Shown here: in pieces, positions 1-6,480 of the stretch
Layout: each line of letters begins with the position of its first letter
Position numbering within the stretch: position 1 is the first letter of the stretch
Source: Candidatus Woesearchaeota archaeon
GTDB taxonomy: Archaea > Nanoarchaeota > Nanoarchaeia > UBA10117 > ARS21
Direction: 5' to 3'
Assembly: GCA_002686215.1 (NCBI GenBank)
Contig: NZAU01000141.1
Span: 13,017 to 32,629 of the forward strand
Length of the DNA stretch: 19,613 nucleotides
Made by a program: the position numbers and the translations under genes
The notes under the pieces: generated by a model
Database searches by the model: none
Told to the model about the DNA's origin: nothing
What the model saw: only the letters and a program-made list of their open reading frames with translations

Positions 1-170
1 CCATGATGGTCGCCAATAGAATCCATATGAGATTTTACAGCAGCTGAGTAGTTAGCTGACTTGTGTACTTCAGGACCTGCCCAAAGTATTTTACTTCGTA
101 AAGCATCACTCCGACGAATTGTCATACCAGCATTCTTTGGTATGTGAATAAAGACTTTAGGTAGAAACAT
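1..170 (-). CDS. Sulfotransferase-like protein (5' part only, runs off the left edge)
   Basis: The gene starts at the ATG at 170-168 and stays open to the window edge, giving 56 residues. The N-terminus reads KVFIHIPKNAGMTIR, which matches the 5'-phosphosulfate-binding loop (FIHIPKTGGTS-like) of PAPS-dependent sulfotransferases. Such enzymes move sulfate from PAPS to a sugar or another hydroxyl group. A good ribosome binding site (GAGGAG) lies about 10 bases upstream, inside the end of the glycosyltransferase gene, and the two genes overlap by 14 bases. The pairing with a glycosyltransferase suggests that the two act on the same glycan, which is inference. The catalytic and 3'-phosphate-binding parts lie outside the window, so only the family is called. 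Confidence 0.6.
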   Translation of the reverse strand, partial: MFLPKVFIHIPKNAGMTIRRSDALRSKILWAGPEVHKSANYSAAVKSHMDSIGDHH

Positions 171-948
171 GCTTCATTAACTCCTCAACGTTTTCACCTC
201 TGTTAGGCAGCTTATCTTTTAAAAAGAAATGTACAAAATAAGCTTCTTTGATACTATTCATATCTATTCCTGAGTATAAGCCGTTCCATTTCCAGTTTAA
301 GTTTTCTATTTTCATACCTTCTTCTTTTACCCATACGTTAAGAAGTGTCTGGTCTGTAGACCACTTCCATGCACCCATGCCATCTATAAATGGCTTGAAC
401 TGTGGACGACGTAAGAATTGGTGAGGTGTTTCACCGTTCAAATACTTAGCAAAACTTTGGTTTAAAACCATCATACCCATGTTATAAAAGTTTGCTCCAG
501 CACTGTTCCAATCAAACAATTTCTTTATTGGATTCATGCTGTACTGCATTCTTGAGTAATTTGCTATCTTTGCTTTGTATTGTGGTGTGATAGGCATTTC
601 TCTTTCACATACAAAACCGCAGTCGACACTTCCGCCTACGTAATCAAACACGTCTGGACATCCTGGTCTCATCCAGATGTCTGCATCGATAATACCTATC
701 TGATCGTATTTGTTGAAGTATGTAAAAGCATTTTCTTTTTCATATATTGGTAAGTAGCCACCGTGTTTTTCATATGATTCTTTGCTACGATTGGTAGCGA
801 ACACGTCAGGCTTTATCATCAATATAGGATTACGTTGGACCACATGATCTATGCTATAATATTTACAGTACTCTGCTACAGAAGCAACACAGTGATCATA
901 TAGCTTTGACCGCGGTCCAACATAGACTTGATATATTAAACGTTTCAT
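157..948 (-). CDS. Glycosyltransferase, GT-A fold (GT8-like)
   Basis: This 263-residue protein has the marks of a retaining nucleotide-sugar glycosyltransferase. A hydrophobic strand runs into a DAD (DxD) motif at residues 88-90, the usual metal and nucleotide-sugar site. It is followed by an NMGMMVLN segment typical of GT8-type acceptor-side regions, by STDQTLLN, and by a late HFF segment that could supply the C-terminal metal-binding histidine. There is no signal peptide or membrane segment, so it should act in the cytoplasm. It overlaps the sulfotransferase-like gene downstream and lies just after the EF-hand membrane protein. Possible targets are host lipopolysaccharide, a virion protein glycan or modified DNA; the sequence does not say which. 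The family is fairly sure, the substrate unknown. Confidence 0.7.
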   Translation of the reverse strand: MKRLIYQVYVGPRSKLYDHCVASVAEYCKYYSIDHVVQRNPILMIKPDVFATNRSKESYEKHGGYLPIYEKENAFTYFNKYDQIGIIDADIWMRPGCPDVFDYVGGSVDCGFVCEREMPITPQYKAKIANYSRMQYSMNPIKKLFDWNSAGANFYNMGMMVLNQSFAKYLNGETPHQFLRRPQFKPFIDGMGAWKWSTDQTLLNVWVKEEGMKIENLNWKWNGLYSGIDMNSIKEAYFVHFFLKDKLPNRGENVEELMKHVST

Positions 949-962
949 AACGAATATCCATT

Positions 963-1388
963 TTATTTCTTAGGAGATTCACCTTTACCTTTGCTGTATG
1001 CGTTAGCACCAAAGAAAGCTGCTACTAAGCCTGCTATAGCAACAAAATAAGTTGGAGCGATGTCACCTATGAGTTTTGCGGCGTCATCTATTCCGAACAA
1101 ACTCGTAGCCAAGATTAGAACTGGATAGAGAAGCATTCCCCAAAGAGCAAACCAAGCCATTGATCTTATCTGGTCTTCTTTTGCATCTTCGTTTTCTTGC
1201 ATTTTTCTCTTATGTTCAAACTCAGCTATTTCTTTAGCTCTTGCCATTTCTTCATCAGTAATTATGCCATCGCCGTCTGTGTCCAGATGGGCGTATATAG
1301 AGTCAGCTGCGAGAACCTTCTGCTCTGCCTTAGGTTCTTCTTTAGTTTTTGTTTTTTGTTCTACGCCAAAAGCGTTTTTTTCAGCCAT
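963..1388 (-). CDS. EF-hand protein with two membrane segments (possible holin-like protein)
   Basis: I start this at the second ATG (1388), which has AAGGAT about nine bases upstream; the ATG at 1409 has no ribosome binding site. The 141-residue product has a charged Lys/Glu-rich N-terminus, then a clean EF-hand loop (DTDGDGIITDEE, residues 36-47) with all calcium ligands in place. A charged helix follows, then two hydrophobic segments near residues 78-99 and 113-131, and a short Lys-rich tail. Two membrane helices with a charged tail are common in phage holins, so a hole-forming or membrane-signalling role is possible, but nothing proves it. A calcium-binding loop on the N-terminal side is unusual for a holin. 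It could also be a membrane protein unrelated to lysis. Confidence 0.7.
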   Translation of the reverse strand: MAEKNAFGVEQKTKTKEEPKAEQKVLAADSIYAHLDTDGDGIITDEEMARAKEIAEFEHKRKMQENEDAKEDQIRSMAWFALWGMLLYPVLILATSLFGIDDAAKLIGDIAPTYFVAIAGLVAAFFGANAYSKGKGESPKK

Positions 1389-1435
1389 TTGTCTATCCTT
1401 ATTAGACATGACGAAAGCATAAAGTAAAAATCACC

Positions 1436-1669
1436 TCATATTTTTCTTAGTAATTCTTCGGTAAGAGCCATTGTGTTTTTAAAGTTCCTACGAAGACGAT
1501 TGCTTGAACGGCCATTTTCTTTAAACCATTCAAGGCTATTTATAGTCCCATGATAAAGGCTTTCTTCAGGGAACTTATAACGTCTAACAGATTCCTCCCA
1601 TTGGAATCTTAGAGATAATAATTCAGCCAAGGTTGGATGCTCTTGGCAGGAAATCTGTGATGTATTCAT
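1436..1669 (-). CDS. Hypothetical protein, 77 residues
   Basis: I do not recognise this protein. The start at ATG 1669 has GGAAAG about seven bases upstream, which is better than the in-frame TTG at 1690. It overlaps the end of the HAD phosphatase gene by 47 bases in another frame. The product is charged and soluble, probably mostly helical, with an Arg/Asn-rich stretch (SSNRLRRNFKN) and no Cys motif or membrane segment. Without this gene there would be a gap of nearly 200 bases in a tightly packed region, which supports it as real, but the long overlap leaves some doubt. Confidence 0.5.
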   Translation of the reverse strand: MNTSQISCQEHPTLAELLSLRFQWEESVRRYKFPEESLYHGTINSLEWFKENGRSSNRLRRNFKNTMALTEELLRKI

Positions 1670-2234
1670 ATATATCTTTCCATGTTGCAAATGTAGGGAA
1701 TTCTTCGTTGTTCATGTTATGAGCATGTTCAACCAAGATACTTTCGAGGCCTAGTCTATCACCTAGTTGTGCATTGACTAATTTATCCTCTATCCAAATT
1801 AGACCAGAATCTCTATATGGTTCAAGAACAGCGTCTTTATCAGCACCAGTGTCTTCAAATATAAACTTTTCAAATGCTGTTTCACCAAAGAGTTTCTTGG
1901 TATTTTGAATTCGTAATTGCTGTGCATGTTCATCTTTTGTCAAAGATGTAATCATGTGGAATGTATATCCATGCTTTCTATGTAGTAAATCTACGTAGTA
2001 CATTGCATCTCGAAGAGGTGGTAAGAAACCCATAGCCGCAGACTCATTAAAGTACCGGACCAGTTCTCTCTTCTTACTTTTTTCTATACCGTATCTTTCA
2101 GATACATCATAACTATCTGGATTTACGACCTGCTTGCCGTAACCATGTTGTTCCATCCATATTGTAAATGCCCACTCCCAATTGAGTAAGACTCCATCAC
2201 AATCAGTTAGGATAACTTTGTTTAGATTGTTCAT
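1623..2234 (-). CDS. HAD-superfamily phosphatase, 5'(3')-deoxyribonucleotidase-like
   Basis: This 203-residue protein begins with the HAD motif I, DCDGV, at residues 11-15; D11 would be the nucleophile and D13 the general acid. A hydrophobic strand ending in TS (FHMITSL) fits motif II, and IWIEDK late in the protein fits the acidic motif IV that binds magnesium. The size and layout resemble 5'-nucleotidase-type HAD proteins, which remove phosphate from (deoxy)nucleoside monophosphates. I start at ATG 2234 because AAGGAGA lies at proper spacing before it; the ATG at 2249 overlaps that ribosome binding site. A sigma70-like promoter sits just upstream inside the preceding gene. A role in nucleotide salvage or host DNA breakdown fits the neighbours but is inferred. 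Confidence 0.7.
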   Translation of the reverse strand: MNNLNKVILTDCDGVLLNWEWAFTIWMEQHGYGKQVVNPDSYDVSERYGIEKSKKRELVRYFNESAAMGFLPPLRDAMYYVDLLHRKHGYTFHMITSLTKDEHAQQLRIQNTKKLFGETAFEKFIFEDTGADKDAVLEPYRDSGLIWIEDKLVNAQLGDRLGLESILVEHAHNMNNEEFPTFATWKDIYEYITDFLPRASNLG

Positions 2235-2400
2235 TAGTTTCTCCTTCATTATAATCTAATTCTACCACATTTGACGGAGAAAGTAAATAGTTCTTTTTCA
2301 TTTTATCTGTATTTTTTATCCGAAAATCTTTTTGCTGGTCGTGTGCCTTGTGCCGTCCTTTACGCTTATTACGTGGATCAAAGCGACTGTACTTAGCCAT
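2203..2400 (-). CDS. Small basic protein, marine T4-like phage type
   Basis: This 65-residue protein has a strongly basic N-terminal half (KYSRFDPRNKRKGRHKAHD) and a polar, acidic C-terminal half. Its start at ATG 2400 is fixed by a strong ribosome binding site, AAGGAGG, eight bases upstream; the upstream in-frame ATG would contain that site. The FDPRNK opening looks like small proteins I recall from marine T4-like phages, but no function is known to me. It sits between glutaredoxin and the HAD phosphatase, and its last 32 bases overlap the start of the HAD gene. The basic part suggests binding to nucleic acid, which is inference. Confidence 0.6.
   Translation of the reverse strand: MAKYSRFDPRNKRKGRHKAHDQQKDFRIKNTDKMKKNYLLSPSNVVELDYNEGETNEQSKQSYPN
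2259..2287 (-). promoter_or_regulatory. Sigma70-like promoter before the HAD phosphatase gene
   Basis: On the minus strand, TTTACT (2287-2282) and TAGAAT (2264-2259) are 17 bases apart, with TGG directly before the -10 box (extended -10). It belongs to the promoter set described in the findings and lies within the 3' part of the small basic gene 2203-2400. Transcription would start near 2252, about 18 bases before the HAD start codon. Confidence 0.6.
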
Positions 2401-2401
2401 G

Positions 2402-2650
2402 TTAAAATCCTCCTTGGCCAAACTCTCTTGTGTTCTCTACTTCTCTTAAAAAATCTTCATAACCACCAACGTGGTTTCCATTCCAAATTATTTGTGGAAC
2501 ACTAGTTAAGTCTGGAAATTTTTCTTTAAACTCAGCCTTTGTAGCTGGAGTGTTACAAATAATATACTCGTGTTCTAGCTCAAATTGCTCTGCTAGCATT
2601 ACTGCTTTCTTGCACCAGGGGCAGTTATTAGTTCCGTAAATCTTTATCAT
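2402..2650 (-). CDS. Glutaredoxin
   Basis: This is a complete 82-residue glutaredoxin. It has the redox motif CPWC at residues 10-13, the cis-proline loop SVPQI near residues 50-54 and a GG pair at 62-63 that contacts glutathione. It reduces disulfides using glutathione and could recycle the phage ribonucleotide reductase, in the role that T4 NrdC plays for the T4 enzyme. The start codon overlaps the PhoH stop codon as TAATG, with AAGG upstream, so translation is probably coupled. Length and motifs match phage and bacterial glutaredoxins. Confidence 0.9.
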   Translation of the reverse strand: MIKIYGTNNCPWCKKAVMLAEQFELEHEYIICNTPATKAEFKEKFPDLTSVPQIIWNGNHVGGYEDFLREVENTREFGQGGF

Positions 2651-3336
2651 TAGCTAACCTTTAACATTTCTTTTGTCATAATGTAATCTCTTACGAGATC
2701 TGAGCGGATGATGTCTTCCCATCCAAACTCAATCATTCTAAAAAATCTTAGTTGCTCAATAATTCCTAAGAATTTAATAATGCCACTCTTTTCGTCTTCA
2801 TGCTTAAAATCAGTTTGATAGTAATCACCTGAAAAGATTATTCTACAATCCTCGCCTACTCTTGTTATAATAGAATCCAGTTCATGAAAATTACAGTTCT
2901 GCATTTCATCAACAATTACTATTGCATTATCAAAAGTAGATCCTCTTATAAATGATGTAGACTCAAACTTTACTTTCTTTTGTGTTACTAACTTAGGCCA
3001 TGCTTCGTTGTATCCAAAAAGATCATAGCATATAGAACGATAAGGTATTGTGTATGCCTGTTTCTTTTCGTCCTCGCCACCTGGTAAAAAACCTATTTCT
3101 CTCGTTGGTACTATTGACCGAATAATTATAAGTTGTCTATATAAGTCAGGCCTATTCATTACTTCTTTAAGTGCCAAGTACATTGCTATGAATGTTTTAC
3201 CTGTACCAGCACATCCTGAAAGAACTAAATTATGACCTGCTTTCCATTGTTTAAATGCTTCTTCTTGCGTGTCAGTAATTGGCTCGTGGTGTTCAAGCTC
3301 ATCTGCCGCAACCTTCAAGGAATTGCTATGCTTCAT
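2650..3336 (-). CDS. phoH: PhoH-like ATPase
   Basis: This 228-residue P-loop ATPase has the Walker A motif GCAGTGKT at residues 41-48 and a Walker B strand ending in DE at 143-144 (IVIVDEMQNC). The QNC after the DE pair and the SGD segment further on are typical of the PhoH family, related to the N-terminal half of RecD-like helicases. PhoH proteins are common in marine phages and were first named in a host phosphate-starvation regulon; the phage role is unclear, with RNA or DNA handling suspected. The ribosome binding site is weak (GAGA). The gene is joined to glutaredoxin by a TAATG overlap. Confidence 0.88.
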   Translation of the reverse strand: MKHSNSLKVAADELEHHEPITDTQEEAFKQWKAGHNLVLSGCAGTGKTFIAMYLALKEVMNRPDLYRQLIIIRSIVPTREIGFLPGGEDEKKQAYTIPYRSICYDLFGYNEAWPKLVTQKKVKFESTSFIRGSTFDNAIVIVDEMQNCNFHELDSIITRVGEDCRIIFSGDYYQTDFKHEDEKSGIIKFLGIIEQLRFFRMIEFGWEDIIRSDLVRDYIMTKEMLKVS

Positions 3337-3343
3337 TATTATC

Positions 3344-3577
3344 TCAAATTTTTATAGTGTTATTTTTGCCTGAACCATCTTTGATTCGCTTTAGATTATC
3401 TTTCCATCCATCGTCTGTTTTTCCTAACAAGCTACCTTGATTGCTTACGATCTTAGGTGTTGTTAGTACTTGAATAACATCAGGCATCGCATCTAATATA
3501 TCCTGTAACTCATTCCATGAGCATATTACGTCCCATTTTTCTTGAGTTTTTGTGTCCTTGAGTGTATACGTTGGCAT
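3344..3577 (-). CDS. FmdB-like small phage protein lacking the Cys pairs
   Basis: This 77-residue protein starts MPTYTLKDTKT and ends GSGKNNTIKI. That frame is familiar from a small protein of marine T4-like phages often labelled FmdB-like or as a regulatory zinc-ribbon protein. The MPTY opening matches the FmdB zinc-ribbon family, but here the zinc-binding cysteines are absent: only one Cys is present. The start at ATG 3577 has GGAAAG at good spacing; a longer in-frame version starting at 3598 has no such site. Its 5' end overlaps the preceding gene by 52 bases. The function is unknown. Confidence 0.6.
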   Translation of the reverse strand: MPTYTLKDTKTQEKWDVICSWNELQDILDAMPDVIQVLTTPKIVSNQGSLLGKTDDGWKDNLKRIKDGSGKNNTIKI

Positions 3578-3774
3578 GTTACTTTCCACTTGCTCCATTG
3601 TTCTTCTACATTATATCTATGCATAATTATCCAAGCCTTTGAAAGATTAGACCATGATCTAATTATTCGGTTACCTTTTGGTGTCTCTTCTAATCTTAAC
3701 CAAGTGCCTGGTGGTTTTCCTTCCTTTTCTATTTTTAACTCGTCTACTGTCGTGTAATCTATGTCAGTCCACAT
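3526..3774 (-). CDS. Hypothetical protein, 82 residues
   Basis: I do not recognise this protein. It begins MWTDIDYTTVDELKIEKEG and has many tryptophans, including SWSNLSKAWIIMHRYN, and a basic C-terminal tail. The start codon overlaps the stop of the metalloprotease-like gene as TAATG, with GAGGGA upstream, so it is very likely translated. The 3' end overlaps the FmdB-like gene by 52 bases. It has no membrane segment or metal motif. Confidence 0.55.
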   Translation of the reverse strand: MWTDIDYTTVDELKIEKEGKPPGTWLRLEETPKGNRIIRSWSNLSKAWIIMHRYNVEEQWSKWKVTCQRIHSRTQKLKKNGT

Positions 3775-4286
3775 TATAATCCCTCACCAAATGACTCATC
3801 AGACTTATTAGTTACATATCTTTGTACTTTACTAGAGCTCTTAACCATGTAGTTATATACGCTCTTCTCTAATTCATGAGCTTCTATCTCCCATGGCCTC
3901 TCATAATACTTTGTAGTAAGTGTATTATAACGCTCTTTATCAAAAGTAACATGGAATGGTTTAGCTAAGTGACGTAATCTCCTTGTGGCAAACTGCTCTA
4001 CATGGACAAGCTCATGAGCAAGCGTCTCAAGCATCTTTGCAAAGGACTCTACGCCAGAATAATTAAGTCTAATGGTATAAAACTTAGGAGATTGTTCTTC
4101 ATCATCTTCAATATCCATATCTCCCCAAATGTTTCTTTCCTTGTACAAATCTTTTTCTATAAAGATCTCAAAGAAAAGTGTACGTTTCATTCTCTTAGAA
4201 ACTAAAACATCTAAAGCAGATCCTACTGCTTCTGCAATAATATCCTTTTGCAACTTAGATAACTTATAGCCTGTGAATGTAATCAT
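3774..4286 (-). CDS. Zinc metalloprotease-like protein (HELVH)
   Basis: This 170-residue protein carries a zincin motif, HELVH at residues 91-95, in the helix LETLAHELVHVEQF. About 40 residues later comes PWEIEAHE, where a Glu near residue 135 could be the third zinc ligand. Small phage proteins with HELVH and a later WExEA segment form a family of predicted SprT/minigluzincin-like metalloproteases. No protease target is known, and the protein lacks a signal peptide, so it should work in the cytoplasm or virion. The start at ATG 4286 forms an ATGA overlap with the previous stop; the longer in-frame reading is not needed. Confidence 0.65.
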   Translation of the reverse strand: MITFTGYKLSKLQKDIIAEAVGSALDVLVSKRMKRTLFFEIFIEKDLYKERNIWGDMDIEDDEEQSPKFYTIRLNYSGVESFAKMLETLAHELVHVEQFATRRLRHLAKPFHVTFDKERYNTLTTKYYERPWEIEAHELEKSVYNYMVKSSSKVQRYVTNKSDESFGEGL

Positions 4287-4843
4287 GCAGCAACCTTGAA
4301 CCAATCGGGTGTATTACGCTTAGACCATACCATCTTGAACCTTTGTTGCTTTGTCTGGTAGAAAGCTTGATATGCTTTAACTGGATCGACAAGAGCAATA
4401 CATTCTGGATTAGATTTCATAGCTAGCTTGAATGGTGTCTGCTGGATGTCTGGTATATTGTCAGGTTGGACCTTGAGAGTTTCTTCTAGTTTTAGAATAG
4501 AGCCGTGTGGCTTTCCATAGCGATATTCAAATTCTCTACCAAGAGCTAGGAAATGAATGTAGTGCCAGTCATAGTTAGCTTTAGATTCCATTGTCCATAT
4601 AGTACAAGGATGAGCATGATGCACAGCTTTGTACAGCACATTTTCTAGGTTGTCATTAGGATGAACCCAATAGTTAACCATACGCTTACCAGATTTTGAA
4701 GGACGCTTTTCTACATAGCCATCTAACATGCGATGAGCTGTAGACAGCATCTGTGCTGATTCGACGATCATCTTTGGTACGTGCTTGTCGCACTGCAGTT
4801 GAGCTGCGAGTACTGGATCCTCGTCAAGGATAAAGATATTCAT
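4283..4843 (-). CDS. Conserved marine T4-like phage protein (MNIF-LDEDP family)
   Basis: This 186-residue soluble protein opens MNIFILDEDPVLAAQLQCDK and continues with HVPKMIVESAQMLSTAHR. I recognise this arrangement from T4-like cyanophages and other marine phages. It has conserved histidines and tyrosines (HHAHPCTIW, NYDWHY, RYGKPHGS) and ends PDWFKVAA. Some annotations link such proteins to pyrimidine-dimer glycosylase (T4 DenV type), but I cannot see convincing DenV motifs, so I give no function. It is the first gene after the promoter at 4878-4905 and has a good ribosome binding site (CGGAG). Its stop overlaps the next start as ATGA. Confidence 0.65.
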   Translation of the reverse strand: MNIFILDEDPVLAAQLQCDKHVPKMIVESAQMLSTAHRMLDGYVEKRPSKSGKRMVNYWVHPNDNLENVLYKAVHHAHPCTIWTMESKANYDWHYIHFLALGREFEYRYGKPHGSILKLEETLKVQPDNIPDIQQTPFKLAMKSNPECIALVDPVKAYQAFYQTKQQRFKMVWSKRNTPDWFKVAA

Positions 4844-4877
4844 GTATTACTCCGACCATTATAAAAGATACTATAAT

Positions 4878-4905
4878 ATTATATCAAGTTTCACGGGTTT
4901 GTAAA
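4878..4905 (-). promoter_or_regulatory. Sigma70-like promoter with -35 box in a hairpin
   Basis: On the minus strand, TTTACA (4905-4900) and a perfect TATAAT (4883-4878) are 16 bases apart. The -35 box lies inside the inverted repeat GGGTTTACAAACCC (4908-4895), which can form a five-base-pair stem. No T-run follows that stem, so it is not a normal terminator. Transcription would begin near 4870 and serve the genes from 4843 downwards. Confidence 0.65.
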
Positions 4906-4909
4906 CCCC

Positions 4910-5155
4910 TTATGCGGCTATCTCCGTTAATTTTTTCACTTTTTCTTCTAGGAATTTTTTCTTGGCTTGGATTTTCTTCACTAGTTCTTTCTTTCCTTCC
5001 ACAGTTAATTGTTCTATGAAATTATCTAAATCAGCTGAGTCTTTTTGTAATCGCTCTAACTTAGTCATGCGAAATTCTCCTTTAAAAGTGAAAAACTGGC
5101 CCTTGTTCCAAAGACCAGTATCAAATGAGTTTTTGTTGTTGTGTGTTTTAGACAT
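4910..5155 (-). CDS. Small charged coiled-coil protein with two possible starts
   Basis: The 81-residue reading starts at ATG 5155, which overlaps the previous stop as TAATG but has only a weak, distant ribosome binding site. A second in-frame ATG at 5068 has a strong site (AAAGGAGA at good spacing) and would give a 52-residue protein. The C-terminal 52 residues are a highly charged Lys/Glu/Leu helix (KKIQAKKKFLEEKVKKL), probably a coiled coil. The first 29 residues are polar with Asn and Phe (GQFFTFKGEF). I do not recognise a function. Both forms may be made; the shorter one is the better supported by its ribosome binding site. Confidence 0.55.
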   Translation of the reverse strand: MSKTHNNKNSFDTGLWNKGQFFTFKGEFRMTKLERLQKDSADLDNFIEQLTVEGKKELVKKIQAKKKFLEEKVKKLTEIAA

Positions 5156-5571
5156 TATGCTTGTATTAATCCTGGGTAAGCCTCCTGCACTGTTGCTTTT
5201 GTAATCCCTGTTATTGTTGACTTATTAATCATACCTATAACTAGCTCCGCGTCTTGAGGTTCTATGGTTTCTAAAATAGCAATAAAAATCTGTTCACGTT
5301 TTGCTTTCATCATCTTGTCACCCTTACCACCTTTTACAAAATAAGCAAATTTCTTATTTTCACGTAAGAGGTTTCCTGGTGCCGAGTGCTGTTCATTTGC
5401 TTGATATGGGGGTGTACCTTTTGGCAAATTCCATTGGATGGAATCGTCGTAGGTTCCTTTAAGGATGTCTTTAAGAGCCCATGATTCATTAGCTCTTAGG
5501 GTATCAATTTTATCTTTTTTAGTTCGTTTTTTTCTGGTTTCTTCAATAACTTCATGAACACTTTTAACCAT
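5155..5571 (-). CDS. Conserved T4-like phage protein, DUF6433-like
   Basis: This 138-residue protein has a basic N-terminal helix (TRKKRTKKDKIDTLRANES), a Pro-rich middle (WNLPKGTPPYQ) and a helical C-terminal half (IFIAILETIEPQDAELVIGMI, then VQEAYPGLI). This layout matches the protein often found beside RNase H in T4-like marine phages and listed as DUF6433; I make the match from memory of the pattern, not from a search. Start and stop both overlap neighbours as TAATG, so it is coupled to RNase H translation. Its role is unknown; the steady link with RNase H suggests replication or nucleic-acid processing. Confidence 0.6.
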   Translation of the reverse strand: MVKSVHEVIEETRKKRTKKDKIDTLRANESWALKDILKGTYDDSIQWNLPKGTPPYQANEQHSAPGNLLRENKKFAYFVKGGKGDKMMKAKREQIFIAILETIEPQDAELVIGMINKSTITGITKATVQEAYPGLIQA

Positions 5572-6422
5572 TAAATAAACTCCTGCACATTTTCTAATAA
5601 TAACTTACATCGCTTTGAGATAAGATATGGAAACACTTTCTTCTTGTTGTTCCATGGATCTTGACTCTCATAATTATTTATAATCTCAGATTTTACGTTT
5701 GATGGAGTTTCTGTCAAATCAATCATTTTTTTGTTACGTAAATAATTACGATAGATTTCTTGACCCATAGCTTGTTGCAGATCTTCTGATTCGATCCAAG
5801 CTTCTATTTTCTTTTTTGTTACTGGAGATTGTCTACGGCCCTCAACAAAGACATTGTCATCAGACAGCACATTAGGGACTCCATCGCCACCGTCTCCGCG
5901 GAAAATGTGTTCCATCATATATAGACGTGGATTGTCATGTTTGACATATTTTTTAGTCATAGGTGAGAATTGCTTTATGTTATCATACTTTTGGAGCTGT
6001 ATGAAATCTTTATCAGCTGAGACAATCATTACTGGCTCATGCTTACCAAACTCTTGAGTTTCTAGAGCGATTTGTGCTATGACGTCATCCGCCTCACAGC
6101 CATATTGATGCATAACTTTGTATGGAAAATTATCACGTATTTCGTCACGTACCATATTGATAATACGAAAGACGTTTTCCCAATCAATAGATGATTCGTC
6201 ACGCGATTTTTTACGATTTGCTTTGTACTGTGGATATGCTTCTTTCCGCCAGTTACCTGCGCCATCGGCAACAATAACAACTTCTCCAAATTCTTTGTGG
6301 AACTTTTGACGGTACATACGAATCGAGTTTAGAATCATATGACGTATTAGATTTTCATCTGCCGCCAAACGTTGTACTACTACATTGCCGATAGCAATAC
6401 CATTGTAATCAATTAAGATCAT
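5571..6422 (-). CDS. rnh: T4-type RNase H (5'-3' exonuclease, FEN-1 family)
   Basis: This 283-residue protein has the full set of acidic residues of the FEN-1/5'-nuclease family. These are D5 (MILIDYNG), D53 (VIVADGAGNWR), the cluster E110/D112/D113 (GCEADDVIA), D137/D139 (VSADKDF) and a GDGGDGVPN segment near 177-184 before the helix-hairpin region. A basic arch (YPQYKANRKKSRD) follows the second Asp. In T4 this enzyme removes RNA primers and flaps from lagging-strand fragments. The length is close to that of T4 Rnh (305 residues). A strong promoter lies directly upstream, and the ribosome binding site is TAGGAG. Confidence 0.9.
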   Translation of the reverse strand: MILIDYNGIAIGNVVVQRLAADENLIRHMILNSIRMYRQKFHKEFGEVVIVADGAGNWRKEAYPQYKANRKKSRDESSIDWENVFRIINMVRDEIRDNFPYKVMHQYGCEADDVIAQIALETQEFGKHEPVMIVSADKDFIQLQKYDNIKQFSPMTKKYVKHDNPRLYMMEHIFRGDGGDGVPNVLSDDNVFVEGRRQSPVTKKKIEAWIESEDLQQAMGQEIYRNYLRNKKMIDLTETPSNVKSEIINNYESQDPWNNKKKVFPYLISKRCKLLLENVQEFI

Positions 6423-6447
6423 AGTTTACTCCTAACATAATATAGTT

Positions 6448-6476
6448 ATTCTACCATAGTTCACTTCAAATGTAAA
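6448..6476 (-). promoter_or_regulatory. Sigma70-like promoter before RNase H
   Basis: On the minus strand, TTTACA (6476-6471) and TAGAAT (6453-6448) are 17 bases apart, with TGG before the -10 box. The predicted start of transcription is near 6441, leaving a short leader of about 20 bases with TAGGAG before the rnh ATG. The stretch from GTTTACATT to CTATGGTA is nearly the same as in the promoter at 17630-17658. Confidence 0.75.
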
Positions 6477-6480
6477 CCAT

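Noticed and set aside
1537..1544. Minus-strand TATAAATA inside the gene 1436-1669, as a late promoter for the EF-hand gene
   Set aside because: It is about 150 bases before the start codon at 1388 and inside a coding region; in AT-rich DNA an eight-base match is expected by chance. The two sites I keep lie at intergenic positions with the same 26-base spacing.
4283..4843. Calling this gene a pyrimidine-dimer DNA glycosylase (DenV)
   Set aside because: I do not see the DenV N-terminal Thr-Arg-Ile catalytic start or its Glu active-site context; the family is recognisable but not the function.
4895..4908. Hairpin GGGTTTACAAACCC as a terminator for the gene ending at 4910
   Set aside because: No T-run follows it on either strand; it is better explained as part of the promoter region.
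5675..5682. Minus-strand TATAAATA inside the RNase H gene
   Set aside because: It encodes conserved-looking residues (IINNYE) and lies over 100 bases before the next start; most likely chance.
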